DNA from: Megachile rotundata
Taxonomy: Eukaryota > Arthropoda > Insecta > Hymenoptera > Megachilidae
Direction: 5' to 3'
Assembly (NCBI RefSeq): GCF_050947335.1
Contig: NW_027473512.1
Location: 186,001-250,000 of the forward strand
Length of the DNA: 64,000 nucleotides
Shown here: positions 54,001 to 64,000 of the stretch, piece after piece
Layout of the letters: each line of letters opens with the position of its first letter
Position numbering within the stretch: the first letter of the stretch is position 1
Translations under genes and position numbers: made by a program
Notes under the pieces: generated by a model
Databases searched by the model: none
What the model saw: only the letters and a program-made list of their open reading frames with translations
Told to the model about the DNA's origin: nothing

Positions 54001-55117
54001 TGATTGTATGATTGTGATTGTATGATAGTGATTGAATGATTGCGATTGTATGATTGTGATTGAATCACTGCTTTTGAATGTGTGTGATTGTATTACTGTG
54101 ATTGTATGGTTCTGATTGTATGATTGTGACCGTATGAGTGTGATTGTATGATTGTGATAGTATGATTGTTATTGTATTATTGTGATTGTATGATTGTGAT
54201 TGTATGATTGTGATTGTATGATTGTGATTGTATGATTGTGATTGTATGATTGTGATTGTATGATTGTGATTGTATGATTGTGATTGTATGATTGCGACGG
54301 TATGAGTGTGATTGTATGATTGTGATAGTATGATTGTTATTGCATGATTGCGGTTGCAGAATTGTGTTGGTATGATTGTTGTTGTATGATTGTGATTGTA
54401 TGTTTGTGATTCTATGGTTGTGATTGTATGGTTGTGATTGTATGATTGCTATTGTATGATTGCGACTGTATGATCGTGATTGTATGATTGTGATTGGATA
54501 GTTGTGATTGTGTGATTCTGATTGTATGATTGTGATTGTATGATTGCGATTGTATGATTGTGATTGCATGGTTGTGATTGTACGATTGTGATTGTACGAT
54601 TGTGATTCTATGATTGTGATTGTATGATTGTGACTGTATGAGTGTGATTGTATGATTGTGATTGTATGATTGTGATTGTATGATTGTGATTGTATGATTG
54701 TGATTGTATGATTGTGATTGTGTGATTGTGATTGTATGATTGTGATTTTATGATTGTGACTGTATGACTGTGATTGTATGATTGTGGTCGCATGACAGGG
54801 ATTGTATGATTGTGATTGTATGATTGTGATTGTATGATTGTGATAGTATGATTGCGACTTCAGGATTGTGCTTGTATGATTGCAATTGTATGATTGTGAT
54901 TGTATGATTGTGATTGCATGATTGTGATTGCATTATTGTGATTGTAATTGCGATTGTATGAATGTAATTGTATGACTGTGGTAGTATGACTCTGATTGTA
55001 TGATAGTGATTGTATGATTGCGACTGTATGATTGGGATTGTATGATTGTGATTGTGTTTTTGTGAATGTATGATTGTGATTGTATGACTGTGATTTTATG
55101 ATTGTGATTGTATCAGT

Positions 55118-58100
55118 GTTTTTGGGAGATTGTATTTATATGATTGCGATTCTATGATTGTGATTGAATGATTGTAATTGTATGATTGTGATTGTATGAT
55201 TGTGATTGTATGAGTGCGATTGTATGATTGCGATTTTATGATTATGATTGTATGATTGTTGTTGTATGAATGCCATTGTATGATTGTGATTGTATGATTG
55301 TGATTGTATGATTGTGATTGTATGAGTGCGATTGTATGATTGCGATTTTATGATTGTGATTGTATGATTGTGATTGTATGATTGTGATTGTATGATTGTG
55401 ATTGTATGATTGTGATTGTGTGATTGTGATTTTATGATTGTGATTGTATGATTGTGACGGTATGAGTGTGATTGTATGATTGTGATAGTATGATTGTTTT
55501 TGCATGATTGCGATTGCAGAATTGTGTGTGTATGATTGTTATTGTATGATTGTGGTTGTATGTTTGTGATTGTATTAATGTGATTGTATGGTTGTGATTG
55601 TATGGTTGTGATTGTATGATTGTGACTGTATGGGTGTGATTGTATGATTGTGATTGTATGATTGTGATTGTATGATTGTGATTGTATGATTGTGATTGTA
55701 TGATTGTGATTGTATGATTGTGATTGTATGATTGTGATTGTATGATTGTGATTTTATGATTGTGACTGTATGACTGTGATTTTATGATCGTGGTCGCATG
55801 ACTGGGATTGTATGATTGTGATTGTATGATTGTGATTGTATGATTGTGATTGTATGATTGGGATAGTATGACTGTGATTGTATGATCGTGATTATATGAC
55901 TGTGATTGTATGATAGTGATTGAATGATTGCGATTGTATGATTGTGATTGAATGACTGCTTTTGAATGTTTGTGATTGTATTATTGTGATTGTATGATTA
56001 TGATTGTATGACTGTGATTGTATGATTGTGATTGTATGATTGTGACCGTATGAGTGTGAGTGTATGATTGTGATAGTATGATTGTTATTGTATTATTGTG
56101 ATTGTATGATTGTGATTGTATGATTGTGATAGTATGATTGCGATTGTATGATCGTGATTGTATGATTGTGATTGTATGATTGTGATTGTATGATTGTGAT
56201 TTTATGATTGTGACTGTATGACTGTGATTGTATGATTGTGGTCGCATGACTGGGATTGTATGATTGTGATTGTATGATTGTGATTGTATGATTGTGATAG
56301 TATGATTGCGACTGCAGGATTGAGCTTGTATGATTGCAATTGTATGATTGTGATTGTATGATTGTGATTGCATGATTGTGATTGTAATTGCGATTGTATG
56401 ATTGTAATTGTATGACTGTGGTAGTATGACTCTGATTGTATGATAGTGATTGTATGATTGCAACTGTATGATTGGGATTGTATGATTGTGATTGTATTTT
56501 TGTGAATGTATGATTGTGATTGTATGACTGTGATTGTATGATTGTGATTGTATGATTGTGACTGTATTATTGTGATTTTATGATTGTGATTGTATGATTG
56601 TTTTTGGGAGATTGTATTTATATGATTGCGAATGTATGATTGTGATTGAATGATTGTGATTGTATGATCGTGATTGTATGAGTGTGATTGTATGATTGTG
56701 ACTATATGAGTGTGATAGAATGATTGTGATTGTATGATTGTGATTGTATGATTGTGACTGTATTATTGTGATTTTATGATTGTGATTGTATGATTGTTTT
56801 TGGGAGATTGTATTTATATGATTGCGAATGTATGATTGTGATTGAATGATTGTGATTGTGTGATTGTGATTTTATGATTGTGATTGTATGATTGTGACGG
56901 TATGAGTGTGATTGTATGATTGTGATAGTATGATTGTTTTTGCATGATTGCGATTGCAGAATTGTGTTTGTATGATTGTTATTGTATGATTGTGGTTGTA
57001 TGTTTGTGATTGTATTAACGTGATTGTATGGTTGTGATTGTATGGTTGTGATTGTATGATTGCGATTGTATGATCGTGATTGTATGATTGTGAGTGTATA
57101 GTTGTGATTGTGTGATTGTGATTGTATGATTGTGATTGTATGATTGCGATTGTATGATTGTGATTGCATGGTTGTGATTGCACGATTGTGATTGCACGAT
57201 TGTGATTGCACGATTGTGATTCTATGATTGTGATTGTATGATTGTGATTGTATGATTGTGATTGTATGATTGTGATTGTATGATTGTGATAGTATGATTG
57301 TGATTGTATGAATGTGACTATATGAGTGCGATTGTATGATTGCGATTTTATGATTGTGATTGTATGATTGTTGTTGTATGAATGCCATTGCATGATTGTG
57401 ATTGTATGATTGTGATTGTATGATTGTGATTGTGTGATTGTGATTGTATGATTGTGATTGTATGATTGCGATTGTATGATTGTGATTGCATGGTTGTGAT
57501 TGTACGATTGTGATTGTACGATTGTGATTCTATGATTGTGATTGTATGTTTGTGATTGTATGGTTGTGATTGTATGGTTGTGATTGTATGATTGTGATTG
57601 TATGATTGTGATTGTATGATTGTGACGGTATGAGTGTGATTGTATGATTGTGATAGTATGATTGTTATTGCATGATTGCGGTTGCAGAATTGTGTTGGTA
57701 TGATTGTTATTGTATGATTGTGATTGTATGTTTGTGATTGTATGGTTGTGATTGTATGGTTGTGATTGTATGATTGCTATTGTATGATTGCGATTGTATG
57801 ATCGTGATTGTATGATTGTGATTGTATAGTTGTGATTGTGTGATTCTGATTGTATGATTGTGATTGTATGATTGCGATTGTATGATTGTGATTGCATGGT
57901 TGTGATTGTACGATTGTGATTGTACGATTGTGATTCTATGATTGTGATTGTATGATTGTGACTGTATGAGTGTGATTGTATGATTGTGATTGTATGATTG
58001 TGATTGTATGATTGTGATTGTATGATTGTGATTGTGTGATTTTATGATTGCGATTGTATGATTGTGACGGTATGAGTGTGATTGTATGATTGTGATAGTA

Positions 58101-59628
58101 TGATTGTTTTTGCATGATTGCGATTGCAGAATTGTGTTTGTATGATTGTTATTGTATGATTGTGGTTGTATGTTTGTGATTGTATTAACGTGATTGTATG
58201 GTTGTGATTGTATGATTGGGATTGTATGATTGGGATTGTATGATTGTGATTGTGTGATTGTGATTTTATGATTGTGATTGTATGATTGTGACGGTATGAG
58301 TGTGATTGTATGATTGTGATTTTATGATTATGATTGTATGATTGTTGTTGTATGAATGCCATTGTATGATTGTGATTGTATGATTGTGATTGTATGATTG
58401 TGATTGTATGAGTGCGATTGTATGATTGCGATTTTATGATTGTGATTGTATGATTGTGATTGTATGATTGTGATTGTATGATTGTGATTGTAGGACCGTG
58501 ACAGTATGTTTGTGATAGTATGATTGTGATTGTATGATTGTGATTTTATGATTGTGATTGTATGATTGTGATTGTATGATTGTGATTGTGTGATTGTGAT
58601 TTTATGATTGTGATTGTATGATTGTGACGGTATGAGTGTGATTGTATGATTGTGATAGTATGATTGTTTTTGCAAGATTGCGATTGCAGAATTGTGTTTG
58701 TATGATTGTTATTGTATGATTGTGTTGTATGTTTGTGATTGTATTAATGTGATTGTGTGGTTGTGATTGTATGGTTGTGATTGTATGATTGCGATTGTAT
58801 GATCGTGATTGTATGATTGTGAGTGTATAGTTGTGATTGTGTGATTGTGATTGTATGATTGTGATTGTATGATTGCGATTGTATGTTTGTGATTGTATGG
58901 TTGTGATTGTATGGTTGTGATTGTATGATTGCTATTGTATGATTGCGACTGTATGATCGTGATTGTATGATTGTGATTGGATAGTTGTGATTGTGTGATT
59001 CTGATTGTATGATTGTGATTGTATGATTGCGATTGTATGATTGTGATTGCATGGTTGTGATTGTACGATTGTGATTGTACGATTGTGATTCTGTGATTGT
59101 GATTGTATGATTTTGACTGTATGAGTGTGATTGTATGATTGTGATTGTATGATTGTGATTGTATGATTGTGATTGTATGATTGTGATTGTATGATTGTGA
59201 TTGTATGATTGTGATTGTATGATTGTGATTGTATGATTGTGATTGTATGTTTGTGATTTTATGATTGTTACTGTATGACTGTGATTGTATGATTGTGGTC
59301 GCATGACTGGGATTGTATGATTGTGATTGTATGATTGTGATTATATGATTGTGATAGTATGATTGCGACTGCAGGATTGTGCTTGTATGATTGCAATTGT
59401 ATGATTGTGATTGTATGATTGTGATTGCATGATTGTGATTGCATTATTGTGATTGTAATTGCGATTGTATGAATGTAATTGTATGACTGTGGTAGTATGA
59501 CTCTGATTGTATGATAGTGATTGTATGATTGCGACTGTATGATTGGGATTGTATGATTGTGATTGTGTTTTTGTGAATGTATGATTGTGATTGTATGACT
59601 GTGATTTTATGATTGTGATTGTATCAGT
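55118..59628. repeat. HOR copy R18 (large composite)
   Basis: Length 4,511 bp (322 x 14 + 3). Two short units give -4. A 6-bp loss near 58,036 (GTGTGATTTTATG for GTGTGATTGTGATTTTATG) and a 1-bp loss near 58,724 (GATTGTGTTGTATG for GATTGTGGTTGTATG) give the remaining -7. The front part repeats R17 at an offset of 5,762 bp. A GACTGTATTATTG to GATTGCGAATG section is locally doubled near 56,555 and 56,757. Confidence 0.82.
55620..56760. repeat. Duplicated block, offset 5,762 (right copy)
   Basis: This is the counterpart of 49,800-51,000 with the same rare GATTGAGCTTG and GATTGGGATAG units. It differs by GATTGCAACTG near 56,457. The right edge is a local duplication of the GATTGTTTTTGGGAG section. 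Confidence 0.83.
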
Positions 59629-62144
59629 GTTTTTGGGAGATTGTATTTATATGATTGCGATTCTATGATTGTGATTGAATGATTGTAATTGTATGATTGT
59701 GATTGTATGATTGTGATTGTATGAGTGCGATTGTATGATTGCGATTTTATGATTGTGATTGTATGATTGTTGTTGTATGAATGCCATTGTATGATTGTGA
59801 TTGTATGATTGTGATTGTATGAGTGCGATTGTATGATTGCGATTTTATGATTGTGATTGTATGATTGTGATTGTATGATTGTGATTGTATGATTGTGATT
59901 GTATGATTGTGATTGTATGATTGTGATTGTAGGACTGTGACAGTATGTTTGTGATAGTATGATTGTGATTGTATGATTGTGATTGTATGATTGTGATTGT
60001 GTGATTGTGATTTTATGATTGTGATTGTATGATTGTGACGGTATGAGTGTGATTGTATGATTGTGATAGTATGATTGTTTTTGCATGATTGCGATTGCAG
60101 AATTGTGTTTGTATGATTGTTATTGTATGATTGTGGTTGTATGTTTGTGATTGTATTAATGTGATTGTATGGTTGTGATTGTATGGTTGTGATTGTATGA
60201 TTGCGATTGTATGATCGTGATTGTATGATTGTGAGTGTACAGTTGTGATTGTGTGATTGTGATTGTATGATTGTGATTGTATGATTGCGATTGTATGATT
60301 GTGATTGCATGGTTGTGATTGCACGATTGTGATTCTATGATTGTGATAGTATGATTGTGACTGTATGAGTGTGATTGTATGATTGTGATTGTATGACTGT
60401 CATTGTATGACTGTGATTGTATGACTGTGATTGTATGGTTGTGATTGTATGATTGTGATTTTATGATTGTGACTGTATGACTGTGATTGTATGATTGTGG
60501 TCGCATGACTAGGATTGTATGATTGTGATTGTATGATTGTGATTATATGATTGTGATAGTATGATTGCGACTGCAGGATTGTGTTTGTATGGTTGCAATT
60601 GTATGATTGTGGTTGTATGATTGTGATTGCATGGTAGTGATTGTAATTGCGATTGTATCATTGTAATTGTATGACTGTGGTAGTATGACTGTGATTGTAT
60701 GATAGTGATTGTATGATTGCGACTGTATGATTGGGATTGTATGATTGTGATTGCATTTTTGTGATTGTATGATTGTGAATGTATCAGTGTTTTTGGGAGA
60801 TTGTATTTGAATGATTGCCATTGTATGATTGTGATTGAATGATTGTGATTGTATGATTGTGATTGTATGATTGTGATTGTATGAGTGCGATTGTATGATT
60901 GCGATTTTATGATTGTGATTGTATGATTGTTGTTGTATGATTGTGATTGTATGATTGTTTTTGGGAGATTGTATTTATATGATTGCGAATGTATGATTGT
61001 AATTGTATGATTGTGATTGTATGATTGTGATTGTGTGATTGTGATTTTATGATTGTGATTGTATGATTGTGACGGTATGAGTGTGATTGTATGATTGTGA
61101 TAGTATGATTGTTTTTGCATGATTGCGATTGCAGAATTGTGTTTGTACGATTGTGGACGTATGACTGTGATTGTATGATTGTGATTGTATGATAGTGATT
61201 GAATGATTGCGATTGTATGATTGTGATTGAATCACTGCTTTTGAATGTGTGTGATTGTATTACTGTGATTGTATGGTTCTGATTGTATGATTGTGACCGT
61301 ATGAGTGTGATTGTATGATTGTGATAGTATGATTGTTATTGTATTATTGTGATTGTATGATTGTGATTGTATGATTGTGATTGTATGATTGTGATTGTAT
61401 GATTGTGATTGTATGATTGTGATTGTATGATTGTGACGGTATGAGTGTGATTGTATGATTGTGATAGTATGATTGTTATTGCATGATTGCGGTTGCAGAA
61501 TTGTGTTGGTATGATTGTTGTTGTATGATTGTGATTGTATGTTTGTGATTCTATGGTTGTGATTGTATGGTTGTGATTGTATGATTGCTATTGTATGATT
61601 GCGACTGTATGATCGTGATTGTATGATTGTGATTGGATAGTTGTGATTGTATGATTGTGATTGTATGATTGTGATTGTATGATTGTGATTGTATGATTGT
61701 GATTGTATGATTGTGATTGTATGATTGTGATTGTATGATTGTGATTGTATGATTGTGATTGTATGTTTGTGATTTTATGATTGTGACTGTATGACTGTGA
61801 TTGTATGATTGTGGTCGCATGACTGGGATTGTATGATTGTGATTGTATGATTGTGATTATATGATTGTGATAGTATGATTGCGACTGCAGGATTGTGCTT
61901 GTATGATTGCAATTGTATGATTGTGATTGTATGATTGTGATTGCATGATTGTGATTGCATTATTGTGATTGTAATTGCGATTGTATGAATGTAATTGTAT
62001 GACTGTGGTAGTATGACTCTGATTGTATGATAGTGATTGTATGATTGCGACTGTATGATTGGGATTGTATGATTGTGATTGTGTTTTTGTGAATGTATGA
62101 TTGTGATTGTATGACTGTGATTTTATGATTGTGATTGTATCAGT
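59629..62144. repeat. HOR copy R19 (type B with second landmark)
   Basis: Length 2,516 bp: 1,160 bp to the second landmark at 60,789 and 1,356 bp after it, each leaving remainder 12. TTGTGGACGTATGACTG near 61,152 is a private variant. After GATTGGATAG (about 61,633) it goes straight into a plain 14-mer run, omitting the usual CATGGTTGTGATTGTACG section. Confidence 0.85.
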
Positions 62145-63444
62145 GTTTTTGGGAGATTGTATTTATATGATTGCGATTCTATGATTGTGATTGAATGATT
62201 GTAATTGTATGATTGTGATTGTATGATTGTGATTGTATGAGTGCGATTGTATGATTGCGATTTTATGATTGTGATTGTATGATTGTTGTTGTATGAATGC
62301 CATTGTATGATTGTGATTGTATGATTGTGATTGTATGAGTGCGATTGTATGATTGCGATTTTATGATTGTGATTGTATGATTGTGATTGTATGATTGTGA
62401 TTGTATGATTGTGATTGTATGATTGTGATTGTAGGACTGTGACAGTATGTTTGTGATAGTATGATTGTGATTGTATGATTGTGATTGTATGATTGTGATT
62501 GTGTGATTGTGATTTTATGATTGTGATTGTATGATTGTGACGGTATGAGTGTGATTGTATGATTGTGATAGTATGATTGTTTTTGCATGATTGCGGTTGC
62601 AGAATTGTGTTTGTATGATTGTTATTGTATGATTGTGGTTGTATGTTTGTGATTGTATTAACGTGATTGTATGGTTGTGATTGTATGGTTGTGATTGTAT
62701 GATTGCGATTGTATGATTGTGATTGCATGGTTGTGATTGCACGATTGTGATTGCACGATTGTGATTCTATGATTGTGATTGTATGATTGTGACTGTATGA
62801 GTGTGATTGTATGATTGTGATTGTATGACTGTGATTGTATGACTGTGATTGTATGATTGTGATTGTATGATTGCGATTGTATGATTGTGATTGCATGGTT
62901 GTGATTGCACGATTGTGATTGCACGATTGTGATTCTATGATTGTGATTGTATGATTGTGACTGTATGAGTGTGATTGTATGATTGTGATTGTATGACTGT
63001 GATTGTATGACTGTGATTGTATGATTGTGATTGTATGATTGTGATTTTATGATTGTGACTGTATGACTGTGATTGTATGATTGTGGTCGCATGACTAGGA
63101 TTGTATGTTTGTGATTGTATGATTGTGATTATATGATTGTGATAGTATGATTGCGACTGCAGGATTGTGTTTGTATGGTTGCAATTGTATGATTGTGGTT
63201 GTATGATTGTGATTGCATGGTAGTGATTGTAATTGCGATTGTATGATTGTAATTGTATGACTGTGGTAGTATGACTGTGATTGTATGATAGTGATTGTAT
63301 GATTGCGACTGTATGATTGGGATTGGATGATTGTGATTGCATTTTTGCGAATGTATGATTATGATTGTATGACTGTGATTGTATGATTGTGATTGTATGA
63401 TTGTGACTGTATTATTGTGATTGTATGATTGTGATTGTATCAGT
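62145..63444. repeat. HOR copy R20 (short, with 168-bp local duplication)
   Basis: Length 1,300 bp (92 x 14 + 12), the shortest complete copy. A 168-bp (12 x 14) stretch beginning GATTGCGATTGTATG with GATTGCACG units occurs at 62,701 and again at 62,869. GACTAGG lies near 63,092 and a short unit near 63,230. Confidence 0.85.
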
Positions 63445-64000
63445 GTTTTTGGGAGATTGTATTTATATGATTGCGATTGTATGATTGTGATTGAATTATT
63501 GTGATTGTATGATTGTGATTGTATGATTGTGATTGTATGATTGTGATTGTATGATTGTGATTGTATGACTGTGATTGTATGATTGTGATTGTATGATTGT
63601 GACTGTATTATTGTGATTTTGTGATTGTGATTGTATGATTGTTTTTGGGAGATTGTATTTATATGATTGCGAATGTATGATTGTAATTGTATGATTGTGA
63701 TTGTATGATTGTGATTGTGTGATTGTGATTTTATGATTGTAATTGTATGATTGTGACGGTATGAGTGTGATTGTATGATTGTGATAGTATGATTGTTTTT
63801 GCATGTATGCGATTGCAGAATTGTGTTTGTATGATTGTTATTGTATGATTGTGGTTGTATGTTTGTGATTGTATTAATGTGATTGTATGGTTGTGATTGT
63901 ATGGTTGTGATTGTATGATTGTGATTGTATGATTGTGATTGTATGATTGCGATTGTATGATTGTGATTGCATGGTTGTGATTGCACGATTGTGATTGCAC
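63445..64000. repeat. HOR copy R21 (cut by window edge)
   Basis: It starts with the usual landmark followed by GATTGCGATTGTATG. A further TTTTTGGGAG occurs near 63,643, then GACGGTATGAGTG and GTATTAATG. GCATGTATGCGATTGC near 63,801 is a private form. The window ends inside a GATTGCAC unit. Confidence 0.8.

Larger units (their letters stand above)
48530..55117. repeat. HOR copy R17 (large composite)
   Basis: Length 6,588 bp (470 x 14 + 8), which fits three short units (near 50,622, 53,475 and 54,950). It contains a plain run of about 11 units (49,832-49,989), a GATTGGGATAG-to-GACTGCTTTTGAATG section (50,095-50,205), the second copy of the 45,850-47,300 block and a type B section with a second landmark at 53,622. 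Confidence 0.82.
1..64000. repeat. Giant 14-bp minisatellite/satellite array filling the window
   Basis: The whole window is tandem copies of ATGATTGTGATTGT and close variants. The unit is a doubled hexamer plus a dinucleotide: GATTGT, GATTGT, AT. The consensus has 3 A, 7 T, 4 G and no C (about 29% GC), so the + strand is very poor in C. Common variants are TGCGATT for TGTGATT, TACGATT for TATGATT, GATCGT for GATTGT, GTAATT for GTGATT, TATTATTG, TGACTG and GATAGTATG. Diverged blocks (GTTTTTGGGAG, GTGTATGAGAG, CACTGTTTTTGAATG) recur many times, so they belong to the array and are not insertions. No stretch lacks the repeat. Both ends are cut inside the array. The sequence shows a satellite; the eukaryotic nuclear origin is inferred. 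Confidence 0.97.
14997..64000. repeat. Domain III: regular higher-order repeat array (copies R1-R21)
   Basis: A fixed order of landmarks recurs about twenty times. A full copy runs: GTATCAGTGTTTTTGGGAG; GTTGTATGAATGCCATTG; an optional AGGACTGTGACAG block; GACGGTATGAGTG with GATTGCAGAATTGTG; GTATTAATG; GTGAGTGTATAG; GATACTGATTG; CACTGTTTTTGAATG; GACCGTATGAG; a second GACGGTATGAG with GCGGTTGCAGAATTG; GATTGGATAG; a run of near-perfect 14-mers; GGTCGCATGACTGGG; GACTGCAGG; GTAATTGCGATTGTATGAAT; GTGTTTTTGTGAATG. Two alternative middle parts exist. Type A carries CACTGTTTTTGAATG. Type B carries GACTAGG, sometimes a second landmark followed by ATTTGAATGATTGCC, then CACTGCTTTTGAATG. Copies differ by presence or absence of blocks and by numbers of plain 14-mers. 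Confidence 0.85.

Noticed and set aside
56872..57897. 341-codon - strand open frame
   Set aside because: Repeat-encoded. It overlaps other open frames giving the same peptide cycle, so it cannot be told from background.
1..64000. CRISPR array
   Set aside because: There are no unique spacers. Units are contiguous 14-mers, far shorter than CRISPR repeats, and no cas genes are present.
1..64000. Telomeric repeat
   Set aside because: The unit has no G-run of the TTAGGG or TTTAGGG type, and the 14-bp period does not match known simple telomere repeats.
1..64000. Bacterial repeat protein gene or phage tail-fibre-like gene
   Set aside because: No frame has a unique N- or C-terminal part, ribosome binding site or neighbouring gene, and all three frames are equally open.
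1..64000. Transposon or retroelement insertions
   Set aside because: Every stretch I read follows the 14-bp pattern or a recurring diverged block. I saw no terminal inverted repeats, LTRs, poly-A tails or reverse transcriptase or transposase coding sequence.
1..64000. G-quadruplex-forming sequence
   Set aside because: The consensus has single Gs only. GGG occurs in the punctuation element and in GATTGGG units, too sparsely for four closely spaced G-runs.

Overview
The window is one uninterrupted tandem-repeat array. From base 1 to base 64,000 it is built from a 14-bp unit, ATGATTGTGATTGT on the + strand (equivalently GATTGT GATTGT AT, a doubled hexamer plus AT), its point variants, and a few diverged 'punctuation' blocks that mostly keep the 14-bp register. 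I found no unique-sequence island, transposon, tRNA, rRNA, CRISPR array or credible gene. Both window edges lie inside the array, so its true length is unknown. A low-GC satellite this large, with higher-order organisation, points to a eukaryotic nuclear genome, probably from a long-read assembly. The sequence does not tell me the species, or whether the locus is centromeric, subtelomeric or interstitial.

The array falls into three domains. Domain I (1 to about 8,930) is the more diverged part, with repeated superblocks of about 2.8-3.0 kb and local expansions of a GATTGTGATTGTAC variant. Domain II (about 8,931-14,996) is a transitional mosaic with duplicated blocks offset by 1,596, 2,128 and 2,828-2,856 bp. 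Domain III (14,997-64,000) is a more regular higher-order repeat (HOR) array. I numbered it as 21 copies, R1-R21, each starting at the block GTTTTTGGGAG preceded by GTATCA. Simple copies are 1.3-2.3 kb. Larger ones (R4, R12, R15-R19) are composites.

The clearest structural result is that copy lengths in domain III are quantised. Landmark-to-landmark distances are a multiple of 14 plus 12, one missing 2 bp for each copy of a 12-bp 'short unit'. Every exception I checked is explained by an indel visible in the sequence. Copies therefore grow and shrink by whole 14-bp units, as expected for replication slippage and unequal exchange in register.

All long open reading frames are on the - strand and are a by-product of the repeat. 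Because 14 is not divisible by 3, the - strand reads as the same 14-residue cycle (IIQSQSYNHNHTIT) in all three frames without stops, while the + strand meets TGA in every frame. I annotate none of them as genes.
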